A DNA stretch of 64,000 nt from assembly GCA_018257865.1 (NCBI GenBank), contig JAEUBA010000008.1:639296-703295 (forward strand), read 5' to 3'. The stretch is from Stereocaulon alpinum (taxonomy: Eukaryota > Ascomycota > Lecanoromycetes > Lecanorales > Stereocaulaceae). Made by a program: the position numbers and the translations under genes. The notes under the pieces were generated by a model, which was given only the letters and a program-made list of their open reading frames with translations, was not told the DNA's origin and did not search any database. Shown here piece after piece: positions 1 to 11,118 of the stretch (position 1 is its first letter; every line of letters starts with the position of its first letter).

Positions 1-94
1 CTGCGTTGTGTTCAGTAACAAAGCGACTATCAACAAAGACTCGGCTTGCAAACAATACATTGTCTTTCGAGTGAGACTTTTGCTACGCTCAAAA

Positions 95-2451
95 ATGGCG
101 AGCGTCTGCGTTCTTCGCAGTCATTCAGCAGCCCTTAGCACGATCAACCAACGGCACTATCAACAGTTTCGGACCCTCGATCACCAGCAGTTCCTTACGC
201 GCCTACCACGTTCACGCGCCATGAACGGTCTTGGACAGGCATTAGAGGACAGTATATACGGAGCAGCGGCGGCGAAGGTAATGTCCGACTACACTCGACA
301 CCAGTCTCATTCTTATCTTGGGGCCCACGAGGGCAGTTCTTCTTCTTCTGAGGACAGCAATGGCGGGTCCAGCAGGCAAGCTGAGAGCCGCGACGTGCAA
401 ATGTACGAAGATGCTGTACCAAAGTCTAAATTTGAGCCTCAACTTGATGCAGAAGTAGAGGCTCTTATCAGTAGAATCAACGAGAATGTTGTGATCATGG
501 ACAGAGCTATTCAGAATCCTCTATTCCTCGAAGTACCCAAAGGGTATCTCATGGAGGAAGCAGTATCTGCCACCTCATTCTATCAAACGCGAGCAGAGGT
601 AAGGACACATGCCAAGAAGCGAAAACGAGAGTTGGGTATAGTTCCAAAGTCGCTGCGGTATGACAGACAACAGGAACGACAAGGATTCCAAGCCCAAGAG
701 GTGAACTCAGTTGGCGCCGTATATCTCGAGGATTGCAGGCCTTCAAACCTTAGAAATGCCATCCACCCACTGTTCGACCGATCTTGCTTTGACGATACGC
801 CTGACGCAATCTACGATCAGCTCATACCTGCACTGCAACTGGCCACCATGTTTCTCACACAGCCCATCTGTATGCAATTCTGGGTAACTCTAGCTCTGGG
901 TCACCGAAGAGACGATGCTGAAATGAGCGCGTATAATGGCAGACAATGTCAGCGAATCGACAGCCATCTAGAATTGACGCAAGAAAGAGCATATGCTATG
1001 ATCAAGCGCATTCTCGCATTAGGCAGGTCTAAGTTGATCCATTTTAGGTTCAAGAACCGGCTCTCCAGCAGTAAAGGCGGAGCTTGGGGGACTTCTGCTC
1101 CCATCTGTGATTATCGAGGGATACAACAGGAGTTCCACGGACGGCAAGGGCCACTCATTCGCTCACTTGTCAAGCTGCACGCTGACTACTACATTGTTGC
1201 AAAGAAGCTGAGCCAATTGAAGTACCCAGAAGTATCCCAGAAGCTACGATTCAGCTTCAATTTTGCTGTCCTACTTGTCCATGAAGTGGTAAGTCGATTT
1301 TCATTCCTTCGCTCTTAATTCCCCGACCTTTGCTGACAAGACCTTAGGCCCACTCCATTGAAGGCATCCATATACGAGGACGAGCTGACCAATGGATAGA
1401 CTGGCAAACCTCTCGTTTCTATAGGGAGATATACTGGCTCGATTGGGAGGACGTTGAGCACGGTTCCGAATTGGGAAGGGCATGGGAAGAGACCATGTTT
1501 GGTGGCGAGATTGGCCTGATTAATAATAGAGCTGACGGCTCACATGGTATTGGCACGAGCGACTGGCCGCCCAGGGGCAGTCTTGATGACCCTAACAGGA
1601 GGATCTGGCATACGGTCTCCATGGAATACATCGAGCGCATATTCCAAATGGAGACCTGGCAACGTGACTTCGACCTCAAGCATTGGCGGGTCTTCAATAT
1701 CGAACGAGATGGAGCCGCCTCCCTCTACATCAACTCTTTCACCACAATGTCATGGGACGAAGAGCAAAGAGTTGCGAATGAAGAACTTGCCGAACTCCTA
1801 GCTTTAGAAAACGAACAGCCAGCCAAGAAGAAGCGTCTAACAGGTGAAGGAGAAGCCGAAGAACATCGCCTCGAAGACGAAGCAGTAATCGAGCAGGCTA
1901 TTGACGAGCAAGCGTTGCATTCAACGGCATCGCCTGACTACGAACATAATAGGCAAGTCCCCATGTTTCGCAACACCCGCCGATTGTCCTCCGTCATGCC
2001 TGGACCTCTTCCTGACTTCAAAGCTAGGGCTACTACCACTCCACGACCGCGCATAAATATGTCAAAAGACTTCGCGGAAGCTAGGAAGCAGATGAAGCTT
2101 GCAAGGAAGAACCCAGATACCCCTGAAGCGCGCCAACGCGCATTCATGCAAAATCAGCGCTCAATGGATAAGGAACGTCGCATTGCAGAGTTCGCGAAGC
2201 GTTCTAAGACGAAGCAATCGACCTCACAGTTGATCAGGAAGATGAAGTCGAAACCTACGGGCCTCATGGATAAGCGCCGACAGAGAATGAAGACTGAGCA
2301 GGTGCGTAAGCGGGCGGAAGAGAAGAGGAGAGTGGATATGTCGGAGCAGAGACGTGTGCAGGTTAAGGAGGAGTTGATTGCGAGTTGGAGGACGTGGAAC
2401 TTGGGGAAGAAAGGTGGTGAGGAGGGGGTGGGGCGGAGGAGAAGTCATTGA
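95..2451 (+). CDS. Zincin-like HExxH protein, uncharacterised, 2 exons
   Basis: Exons are 95-1288 and 1348-2451 (765 aa). The intron 1289-1347 has a GTAAGT donor, a TAG acceptor and a GCTGAC branch-like site, and keeps phase 0. The start is the first in-frame ATG; a second is at 221. Splicing creates HEVAH (about residues 396-400), the zinc-binding HExxH signature of zincin metallopeptidases. About 50 residues later comes an acidic WEETMFGGE stretch, and a similar segment occurs downstream of HExxH in many uncharacterised fungal proteins. The C-terminal third is rich in Lys, Arg and Glu, is probably coiled, and could be nucleic-acid-binding or nuclear. Substrate and location are unknown. The splice model is strong; peptidase activity is an inference from the motif alone. 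Confidence 0.72.
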
Positions 2452-2669
2452 ACGAGACTGTGCTTCAGAGTTGTTGAGGATATTTTGTTTTGGGTAACGT
2501 GATACCCGTTGAGAGCGTAATTTGGGTACAGGTATATACCTTCCTTTATAAGAATGCAGTCCAGTAAGGCTAGCACCCACCTCCCTAAACGATTAAGTAG
2601 AATCTGCTTTCCTATTTATACAGTAGTCTCAAAGCCCATCAAACTTTCCCACACCCCAACCCACACCAC

Positions 2670-3941
2670 CTACCGCTTATTCCTCGTCTGCTCAAAGCTC
2701 TGCAACACACTCTTAGCAACCTCATCCGTCTTCCCCATCTCCGCATCTATCCCCGCCTCCATACCCTGACCACCTGCCTGCCCCTGCCTTGCAATACCAG
2801 CACTCATACTCTTCGCCTGCCCCTCTGCAATCTTCCCATACATCCCCATAGCACTAGCTATCATACCGCCCATATCGCCCATGTTTCCAGGCACGATGAC
2901 AGCCGTGCCTTCTTTCGCTAGTTTGCCGAATGCCTCGACGTATTTGTCTGCGACTGTAAGACTGATAGCGCCCCTAGCTGCCTCTTGACCCTCTTGCAGC
3001 GTCCGCGCTACGGCTTCGATTCCCTTGGCTGTTGCTTGCGCTCTGAGGAGTATAGCTTCTGCTTCACCGCTAGCCATGTTGATCTGTTCGCTCTTCAGCG
3101 CCTCTGAGGCTAGGATGACGCTCTGTTTCCGCCCCTCGGCGATGTTAATTGCACTCTGTCTCTGCCCTTCGCTCTCTAGGATCTCTGCCCTCTTACTCCG
3201 TTCTGCCGTCACTTGTCTGTGCATAGCACCCACTACGCCTTCCGGCGCATGGATATCCCGTATCTCATACCGCAAGCATACAACGCCCCAATCCCTTGCT
3301 GCCTCATTGATCGCTTCTGTGATATTCGTATTCAGCGCCGCTCGCTCTCTTAGCACGTGATCGAGCGTCAATCGTCCGATCTCACTTCTCATTGTCGTTT
3401 GCGCGAGTTGGCTGATCGCATACTCCGCATCCTCTACCCCGTAACTAGCCTTGTACGCATCGAAGACTCTTGTATATAGCACACCATCAAGTTCCAACGT
3501 AACGTTGTCAGCAGTGATGGCACTTTGGCTAGGTATTTCCATTGCAGCTTCTTTTAACGATTTGACGTAGGCGATGCGGTCAAGGAACGGAAGAAGAATC
3601 GCTATGCCGGGTGGGAGAATCCGATTGAATTTTCCCATTCGCTCGACTATCCAGGCTGTTTGTTGGGGTACGAAACGGACTATTGTGTTTGCGGGGAGGG
3701 AGGGCCGTTGGAAGTAGGAAGATGGAGGCGTTGAGGAGCCGGGGGTGGCGCCGAGGAGGGAGGGGCCTATTGCTGAGTGGTGAGAGGATGTGGTGAGTGT
3801 GCGGCGAGCTGAGAGGATATGTGAGGGGGCATAGAGACATGCTGCTGTAAGAGGTGTTCTGGAATTCAAATGCCGAGATGATTGGAGGAGGGCGGATGTT
3901 GCTCGTCCTAGACTGCTGGTAGATGCTTCTCTTAACGCCAT
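2670..3941 (-). CDS. Mitochondrial stomatin-like protein (SLP-2/STOML2 type)
   Basis: Single exon, 423 aa, ATG at 3941. The N-terminal 80 residues are rich in Ser, Arg and Thr and poor in acidic residues, as expected of a mitochondrial presequence. An SPFH/band-7 domain follows (about residues 85-270), opening with a RFVPQQTAWIVERMGKF segment typical of the stomatin/SLP-2 branch, then the conserved MRSEIGRLTLD and a long Glu/Ala/Lys helical region. The C-terminus is Gly/Met-rich. Family members organise cardiolipin-rich inner-membrane domains and scaffold proteases and respiratory complexes. It is divergent from the uS11m gene, with a 207-bp gap between start codons, and convergent with the zincin gene. 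Confidence 0.93.
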   Translation of the reverse strand: MALREASTSSLGRATSALLQSSRHLNSRTPLTAACLYAPSHILSARRTLTTSSHHSAIGPSLLGATPGSSTPPSSYFQRPSLPANTIVRFVPQQTAWIVERMGKFNRILPPGIAILLPFLDRIAYVKSLKEAAMEIPSQSAITADNVTLELDGVLYTRVFDAYKASYGVEDAEYAISQLAQTTMRSEIGRLTLDHVLRERAALNTNITEAINEAARDWGVVCLRYEIRDIHAPEGVVGAMHRQVTAERSKRAEILESEGQRQSAINIAEGRKQSVILASEALKSEQINMASGEAEAILLRAQATAKGIEAVARTLQEGQEAARGAISLTVADKYVEAFGKLAKEGTAVIVPGNMGDMGGMIASAMGMYGKIAEGQAKSMSAGIARQGQAGGQGMEAGIDAEMGKTDEVAKSVLQSFEQTRNKR

Positions 3942-4148
3942 TTTTGGCTGCTGTAAAGGCCCTCAAGCCTGCTAATAACGGAGAGCTCAGTCCAGGGAGT
4001 CGTATGTAGAGTATTGGTGCAACGAAGTTGTTGATGGTGATGGAGGCGAATTGGTAAGAGCTCTTAGCCCTAGTACACTATTTTAGCGCCGTATCGAACC
4101 TCTTCTCCTCCGCACCTTCCAAGCTTGCCATCAATCGCAGTGCTCGCC
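3942..4148. promoter_or_regulatory. Shared divergent promoter interval
   Basis: Only 207 bp separate the start codons of two divergent genes whose products are both predicted to be mitochondrial (stomatin-like protein and uS11m). Both promoters and 5' leaders must lie here or overlap the genes. No specific factor site was recognised. Confidence 0.5.
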
Positions 4149-4874
4149 ATGAGCCGCCCACTATATCAGCTACCCTCGCTGGGATCAATATGCCTCTCAT
4201 GTCGCCTGAATATCTCCCAACAATGGGCTCGCCTGCCGACTATAACCACCTCAAGGCGTCTCCTAACAACAGCCCCCCATAACCTCGCCGACCCTCAATC
4301 CCCTACATCCTCCCCCTCATCCGCCCCCTCATCCTCCCCATTATCCTCGCCCCTCAACGCCCTCAACACAGCAAAGTCCTTCCAGCCTAAATATAAACCA
4401 TACACAGACCCCTCCAGCACCATTTACAATTACAATTACCAGAACCACCGCTCCGCCAGTCTCACGTACAGGCCACCGCCCAATCCACACCGCCTACACG
4501 TCTACTCCACGAAACACAACTGCCACATCACACTCTCCCAAGGAAACCGCGATGCCCTCATCTCCGTCTCCGCTGGCAATCTAGGTTTTCGAAAAGCGGC
4601 AAGAGGAAGCTATGATGCGGCGTATCAATTGGGCGCGTTCGTGATGAGTAAAATCGTCACTCAGGGCATGCTGAGTGACGAGTATCCGGGGAAGGGAGGG
4701 CCGATCAAGGCGTTGGAGATTGTCCTGAGGGATTTTGGACCGGGGCGAGAAGCAGTTTCGAAGATTTTGTTGGGGGGTGAGGGGAAGCAATTGAGGGGTA
4801 AGATTGTGAGGGTTATGGATAGTACGAGGTTGAAGTTTGGGGGGACGAGGAGTAAGAAGCGCAGGAGGATATGA
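4149..4874 (+). CDS. Mitochondrial ribosomal protein uS11m
   Basis: Single exon, 241 aa. The start is the first in-frame ATG; the frame is open a little further upstream but without ATG. The first 100 residues are a presequence and a Ser/Pro-rich linker. From about residue 115 the uS11 fold is clear: HVYSTKHNCHITLSQ, then SAGNLGFRKAARGSYDAAYQ, and at the end RVMDSTRLKFGGTRSKKRRR, the basic tail that contacts rRNA. The protein is a component of the small mitoribosomal subunit near the mRNA exit/platform. It shares a short promoter interval with the stomatin-like gene. The long linker before the domain is usual for fungal mitochondrial versions. Confidence 0.93.
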   Translation: MSRPLYQLPSLGSICLSCRLNISQQWARLPTITTSRRLLTTAPHNLADPQSPTSSPSSAPSSSPLSSPLNALNTAKSFQPKYKPYTDPSSTIYNYNYQNHRSASLTYRPPPNPHRLHVYSTKHNCHITLSQGNRDALISVSAGNLGFRKAARGSYDAAYQLGAFVMSKIVTQGMLSDEYPGKGGPIKALEIVLRDFGPGREAVSKILLGGEGKQLRGKIVRVMDSTRLKFGGTRSKKRRRI

Positions 4875-5415
4875 TAGGGTAGGGTAGAGAGGGTTCGTGG
4901 GGCGGATTTGTATAAACGTTGGGGTATGAAAAATGGCAATTACTTTTGTGAGGGATGCAGCTTCGTGTCAAGACCAGTTTTTCGATCTGAATGCCACTAC
5001 CGGAAGTAGGTACAAGAATAACTATATCAGCATGACTGTCCTGGAGTCCAACTCGCCGTTCGAACCGAAGACATTAACTACTTCACCATTCATCAGCCCG
5101 TGCATACAGCACTCCCTACAAATAGGTGTTTATCCGGTCCACGCTGACGCAGGACATACAGCGCTTGACCGCCATACAAGGTGTAGATTAGATCTCCTTC
5201 TCTTGCTCGCGGTTGAACCAGTCACATGTAACACTCATGTGCCCGAGCGAATCTTCGCGTATACGTTGCAACTTGCATTTACTGGCGGAGATTTCGCTTT
5301 ATTATCATTCCATCAAAGCTCAGTGTCATGATCTAACAACCCGTAGCGCCAATCCATCGTGGAGTCACCGTGTCCAACTTGTTGGAAGCGAATGAGGGAA
5401 AGAGTTGAGTAAACC
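4875..5415. other. Intergenic stretch
   Basis: No gene was recognised between uS11m and the HET pseudogene. The open frames here have no family features. It probably holds the uS11m 3' UTR and decayed sequence 3' of the pseudogene. Confidence 0.4.
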
Positions 5416-6700
5416 TTAGCAGTAATTGTGCGTAGGAGTGCCAGTTCTGCCTCTTCGCCAGTAGGGTAAGCAGATGCATCTATCCCTATGGCTCAGCTCC
5501 GTTCTCTGGACGTATCGGACAAATCGACTAGAACGATTAGATTCCTCATTGTGATACCTATCCAAGCGCCTCGACGTGGAGTTGCGTGCCTGCAAACTAT
5601 AACTCTTCGCGTCTGCTCCCGTCAGGATAAATCGACTACTGGCCCGCGATTTAACACTGCCATACATATCTACCAAATGAACTTCCGACCATTGTATATC
5701 GCCAGTCTGGGACCCAGCTGTTTATTGGCTCCGTTTGTACGCTCAGATACGTCGCGCTGTGATCAATGCAACCAAGAACGTCAATTCGGGAACCCTCAAT
5801 GCCATTTCGAATGAAGAAGTCTCCCAAATCACTACTGACCGCAGCCATAGACTTATTGTGACCATGCACTATTGCATCGCTCGCAGGATTCGTGGCAAGA
5901 CCAAGCGCTGATTTGACTCGATCCCTAGTATCTGTACCTTAAAATGTCATAGCATTGCCAGAACATTGAAGAACGGCCACGGTTCGATGTCTCTACGAAG
6001 ATCCGGGACATCGCTTACACGTCCCATAGGAATTGCCTTACGAGCAACACCTTCGAAATCAGTACCTTGTGATTGCCGAATGCTGTAGACAACAAACCTG
6101 AAGGCTTCTAAATGCCGAATAGAAGTTTTGTGCTGTCCACAAGCGAATATCGTTTGTGTGGGGTAAGTACCTTCTCTTACAATCGAGACTTTCAAATACC
6201 ATTCTCGATCACACGACTCAGCAGCAGCTGCACTCCTTCGAATGTTCTTGGACCTTTGTAGCCCAACAAGGGCTCTTACAGAAGCATCAGTCATGGAAGG
6301 ATTGCGCCTTGCTGATTTGCCTTCCTTAGGCAATGGATCACCGCCTCCCCATATAGCGTTGGTGCACTCTCCGGCTTTTTAAAAGCTAGACCCGTGTCCA
6401 TGATAGGTAGTCTTAGCCAAGCATAGACTACTGCACTCTGCTCGAACGCCACTATCACCCAGCGGACTGGTTCGCTCCGTTCCACAGTACCCTGTTGACT
6501 GATGCAGATGGCATTGGTCCATAAATAACGCTTAGTATTTCTCATACCGTACCGCATTGGAAAGTACCGTGCGAGTGCTCGTTGTGATTGGCAAGACACA
6601 ACCATTAATGATGACTATCTTGAAAATCTCGGGCTTCTCCCATACGTAGGACAGAGCGATTCCATTGGGCACCTGGTGGATCCTGCAATCATGGATGTTG
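5416..6700 (-). pseudogene. HET-domain (heterokaryon incompatibility) pseudogene
   Basis: Reading leftward from about 6690, the minus strand shows the hallmarks of a HET protein in order but in different frames: ALSYVWE, then a segment ending PITTS, then LWTNAICISQQ and RWVIVAFEQSAVVYAWL, then further left SWVPDWR and a SHRDRCICLPYWR-like segment. The classical HET signatures are ALSYVWG, LWIDAICINQ and, in the linker beyond the domain, WVPDW. At least three frame changes and stops separate the pieces, so no intact protein can be made. HET proteins trigger cell death on recognition of non-self during fusion and are numerous in this clade. The decay is by frameshifts and substitutions rather than RIP-style CpA loss. 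The exact ends are uncertain. Confidence 0.8.
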
Positions 6701-7107
6701 AGTCTAAGTTATCTGCTTCCCAAAGGCTGCAGCAGACGAAAGTGATCTTCACCCATTGGCGCATGATGGCAGCGAAGTGGATTTTTTTGGGGCGTCAACG
6801 GAGACCTTCAAGAAACGCTCGTTATATCCATGCCAGCGTCGAGAACTGTTGCGATGGAGATAGCAACGAATCTTCGAGATTGACACACTCCCCAGAGACG
6901 TGGGACAGTGGAGGACGTTGCCCTTTGCAAGGGTACACCTAGTCACGCTAGGTGGAAAGTAATCAGCGACTTGAAAGTCTGCGATAATCTGACTACAATG
7001 CAGCAACTTTCCCTCCGATGAGCCCTGTTCTTGTGTACAGGTAAGCTTTAGTATCGCTGTCTTAACACCTGCCCTAAGCCCATGACCTGGCGTTGCGTGG
7101 TCAACCG
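6701..7107. other. Intergenic stretch, possibly the eroded 5' part of the HET gene
   Basis: No intact gene. The minus strand has open segments that could be the remnant N-terminus of the HET protein, but none has a recognisable motif. Confidence 0.3.
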
Positions 7108-7962
7108 CTATGAACGTTCCCGGGGAGGAGGAGCTCGTTCGCTGGTAGGTATGTCTCTGCCAGCAGTATCTCGTATAACGTCCTTACCCTTCCCGCTGCC
7201 GCCTTTCCGTCGACCTCTATCACTGCTCCAACCATCGTCTTCACTATACATTGAGCTGCCATGGAAGCTATGACCACGATGGTACTCCTGGCGTAACATT
7301 GAAGTCCGCTCGTCTTCCTCATCCTCTTCTAATAGCTCCCCATCTGCTGTATCATGATCGGGTGGAGCGATCCATTCGCGGGGCACGACGCAGGGTAGTG
7401 CGATACCTATACTGGCCGCTCGATTGAGCCAACCTGGCGCTGGCTTACCTATGAGCCTTTCGCAAAGATGACTCGTGAAATGGTTGCAATTATTGGAGAG
7501 GAGGTTGTAGGATGGGCCAAGGAAATCCTGCGACACCTCCCTGATGATAGTCTCGATCTCATGTTGGGGTCGGAAGCTGAAACCTTGCAGCAGCTCACAT
7601 CTGAAGGTTCCTCCTGGTGGCTCCATTCGTGGCTTTGTCCAGTAGACGCCTGACATCCCGGGTCTGTCGTGCCCGCCAAACGCATATTCTCGATTTAAGC
7701 TCTTTACTAAGACGCCGGTGTGTAGGAGGGAGCTTCCGAAGAACCAGAGTGTAGACGCAAGTTTGCCTGGCTACATGTCTGCGATCAGCTTTAAACCTTG
7801 CAAGGTAGGTCCGAGACATACTGGGAGAAGGTCATAGACATTGATGACGACCTCGGACCTTGGTACTGAGGATGAGGTCCGACGAGCTTCTGTGGGTTGC
7901 GGACTGTGTGATTCTGGTATAGTCAATGAGCGACTCTCCTTTCTGTAGGCCTCGGGCGCCAT
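7108..7962 (-). CDS. PPPDE/DeSI-family thiol peptidase-like protein, 2 exons
   Basis: Exons on the minus strand are 7962-7822 and 7770-7108 (267 aa). The intron 7771-7821 (51 bp) has a GTATGT donor and TAG acceptor and joins VYDLLP to PGKLASTLW in phase 0. The start is the first ATG of the exon. The PPPDE domain spans about residues 38-170, with the catalytic His in SLLHTGV (about 64) and catalytic Cys in SNNCNHF (about 142), followed by CERLIGKPAPGWLNRAA. DeSI-type enzymes of this fold remove SUMO or ubiquitin-like modifiers. The C-terminal 90 residues are acidic then Arg/Gly-rich and low in complexity. Both catalytic residues are present, so the gene looks functional; the exact substrate is unknown. 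Confidence 0.88.
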
Positions 7963-8525
7963 GATGTTCAGATAGATAGGTGCAAAGACTAGGTTGTCTG
8001 GGAAGAACAGGTGAAGTATAATGTAGAGCCGTTGGAAGTGCCAGCCCTCCACTCGAAGAACGCGACTGCGTAGTTACAGTCGAAAGTAGCATATACTTGC
8101 TTCTAGAAGGGAGAGTTGTAGTGGAGCACAGGTGTACTGTACTCCTTGCCTGCCTCGAGGACGCGCAGGAGAAAAGTCCGGGGCTTATCGATAGCGCTTC
8201 GGGCGGATCTTAGCGGCACGCACCGCTAGACCGAACTCAGAGACTCAGAGCAGATATAATCTTTTCCATAATCGAGCAAGGCCTAGCAATTCAACAATTG
8301 TTAGTGAAGAGAGCGGCTCCTGCTTGCTCTCTATCCATCCACAAGACGACGAAGTCACTGCGATCATCTTACGCTTTCACTTCAATCTCTTGTCGCTTTT
8401 ATAAACTAGCAGCAGGATCTGCATCTGAGTTTCAACACAAGGCGAGCCCGCCGCCAGCTCCTCTCCAGCTCTCCTCAACAGCCTCGCGCACATTTTCTGT
8501 CTCAACAGCCAGACACAAGAATAAA
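7963..8525. promoter_or_regulatory. Divergent promoter interval between PPPDE gene and OLA1
   Basis: 563 bp between two divergent start codons. The part next to OLA1 (8214-8525) is open in the OLA1 frame with no ATG; see the finding on a possible non-AUG-initiated mitochondrial leader. Confidence 0.45.
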
Positions 8526-10152
8526 ATGCCACCAAAGAAAAAAGAGGAAGAGAAGAAGGTGCTCTTAGGACGCCCTGGGAACAGTCTGAAGAGCGGTATC
8601 GTATGTAGGAGTAATCCTTCCACCCTCTACCTCAACGCGCCTTGACATGCTTACAGTTTTTCTTAGGTCGGTCTGGCCAATGTTGGTAAATCAACGTTGT
8701 TTCAAGCCATCACCAAGTGTTCATTGGGCAATCCAGCCGTGAGACAATGATTAAGACTGACCTGCTCGTTTGAAGCTTACAGATAGTCTACAGAATTTCC
8801 CGTACGCCACAATCGAACCCGAAGAAGCGCGTGTCATTGTACCAGATGCACGCTTTGACTGGCTATGCGAAAAGTACCAGCCCAAGTCCAAGGTACCAGC
8901 CAACTTGACGGTCTACGACATCGCCGGTTTGACGAGGGGGGCTTCGACTGGAGCTGGTCTTGGAAATGCTTTTCTCTCCCACATTCGAGCGGTCGATGCA
9001 ATCTTCCAAGTCGTCCGATGCTTTGATGATGCAGAAATCATACACGTTGAAGGTGATGTAGACCCTGTACGAGACTTGAACATCATCAGCGAGGAGTTGC
9101 GCATTAAGGACATTGAGTTTGTGGAGAAGGACCTAGAGAACTTGAAGAAGCAGACAAGGAGGGGTGGGCAAAGCTTAGAGATGAAGAAATTGAAGGAAGA
9201 GGAGGCTACAGTGGAGAAGATCTTGGCTTGGCTTAAGGACGGGAAAGACGTGAGGAAAGAGAACTGGACACCCAAAGAGGTAATTGATCTTCCTCCCTAA
9301 GGATTCTGTCTTTCATGATGAACAAGAGCTATAAAGCTCGAATAATCCCAGCTCGTTGAGCGGCTCAACATACAACGCAAGAGACCGCATTGAAATAAAA
9401 CCCAACCCTGACTCCAAGACACGGAATACATTATTACACCACTCGCACACTTTGTTGTCGACGCGGCTGATGAGATGGCAATTTTAGGTTGAAGTGATCA
9501 ATCCCCTCTTCCTCCTCACCGCCAAACCTGTCGTCTATCTTGTCAACCTTAGCGAAAAGGACTACATTCGACAAAAGAATAAGCATCTCCCCAAGATCGC
9601 CGAGTGGGTTAAAGAACATGCGACAGGAGATCCCCTACTGCCTCTATCAGTCGCTTTCGAGGAGCGCCTCACGCGCTTTGAGACTGAAGCTGAGGCATTG
9701 GAAGAATGCAAGAAGCTGGTTACGAAATCGGCACTGCCAAAGATCGTTACAACTATGAGACAAATGCTGGGCCTGGGAAGCTTTTTCACAACTGGGGCAG
9801 ACGAAGTAAGACAGTGGACGATAAGAAAGGGGACAAAAGCACCACAGGCTGCTGGCGTGATTCATGGAGGTATGCTCAGAAATCCGATATTGTTCTCTTG
9901 GAAAGTTGGGGTACTGACTTCGGACTTTACAGACTTCGAGAAGACCTTCATTCAGTGTATTGTGTATAACTACGAGGTCTTGAAGGAGTTAGGCGACGAG
10001 GCTGAAGTCAAAGCCAAGGGCAAGGTCATGACGAAGGGCAAGGACTATGTTGTTGAGTACGTCCATTAAGACAATGACACCATACAAAGCTGACGCTTCA
10101 CTCCAGAGATGGCGATATTATCTTGATCAAAGCTGGAGCTGCAAAGTCATGA
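8526..10152 (+). CDS. OLA1: Obg-like ATPase OLA1 (YchF family), 6 exons
   Basis: Exons are 8526-8600, 8667-8738, 8794-9279, 9488-9869, 9933-10056 and 10107-10152. All junctions are GT-AG, all phases fit, and the product is 394 aa, the family's normal length. The N-terminus MPPKKKEEEKK and GRPGNSLKSGIVGLANVGKST (P-loop) match fungal OLA1. They are followed by VYDIAGLTRGASTGAGLGNAF (switch/G3 area), NLSEKD (the degenerate G4 that favours ATP over GTP), a coiled-coil insert, and a C-terminal TGS domain with WTIRKGTKAPQAAGVIH. The product ends DGDIILIKAGAAKS. OLA1 is a cytosolic ATPase tied to ribosomes and stress. The intron at 9870-9932 is 63 bp, a multiple of three, with no stop codon. Confidence 0.94.
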
Positions 10153-11118
10153 ACGTTTCCGAGTGATTCTGGGACTGGGTAAACCTCCTTCTGTAGTTGT
10201 GCTACCAGCGGGCTAGCATTCTACAGCCGCAAGATACAGATGCTTAAGCGTGTATATTAGCACATCGATCCAAAACGGAACAAGCTCTACCAATGGAAAA
10301 TTTGCGAAGTGTTGCTGTACAATGAGGTTTGGCGCGAGAGGAAGACCACTCATTCCATCGTAAGAAATTCTCATGGATGCGAATGAATTCTGACATTGTT
10401 GAGCGGTAAACCTACACTGATAGGATTCGGAAGAGTGCATAGCAGTACCGTAACGGCGCATTGCACATGGAGGAATTACCGGATTGCGAGGCTGACTATA
10501 CTATTGTGGCGTTTCGGTGGGAATTGTGATGCTTGGAGATTACGAAACTTGCCTAGTTCGGGTGGCTTTGACGGTGTAAAGGCTGACTCGGTAGGGAATG
10601 GCGAGGAGCGTTGTATCGCGTCTTCACCCTCGAGGGGATGATTTGACATCCCGAAGGCTGTGCATCGATTTCGGGTTATTCAGTAGGCTACTGTTTGGAC
10701 GACTGCTACGCATTATGCTTGTGGTATGTATGCTACACGTGTGTATCTGGAATATCTCAACTTTGCAAAGCTGTCCGCAATTCGTGTGCCTCATATAGTA
10801 TCATCTGACTTAGTAGCGTCTGGTGTGACTAGTGAAAGAAGCGCGTTCGAAATGCAGAAAGCGATTATCGGACCTGTTCTCACAAGACGCCGGCTCTAGG
10901 CTTTCTGGAATACTCCATTGACCTGTACATAGACCTCGATAGCCCATATCCCACTTTACTGCTAAGCAACATGAGAAGGAGAAATTCTGCTTTTATGACC
11001 ATGACAAGCTGTATTGTACACGATAAACTTGTAACGCGCACATGCTTTTAGAAGTAGACCTGGGATACTCTGCTATCAATACGCTCGAACCCAGGACCAG
11101 CAAACAGTAAAACCCTGA
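10153..11118. other. Convergent intergenic stretch
   Basis: 966 bp between the converging 3' ends of OLA1 and the MACPF-like gene. It presumably contains both 3' UTRs. No further gene, RNA or repeat was recognised. Confidence 0.4.

Noticed and set aside
3025..3360. Plus-strand open frame over the stomatin-like gene
   Set aside because: Antisense to a clear SPFH domain, with biased composition derived from it.
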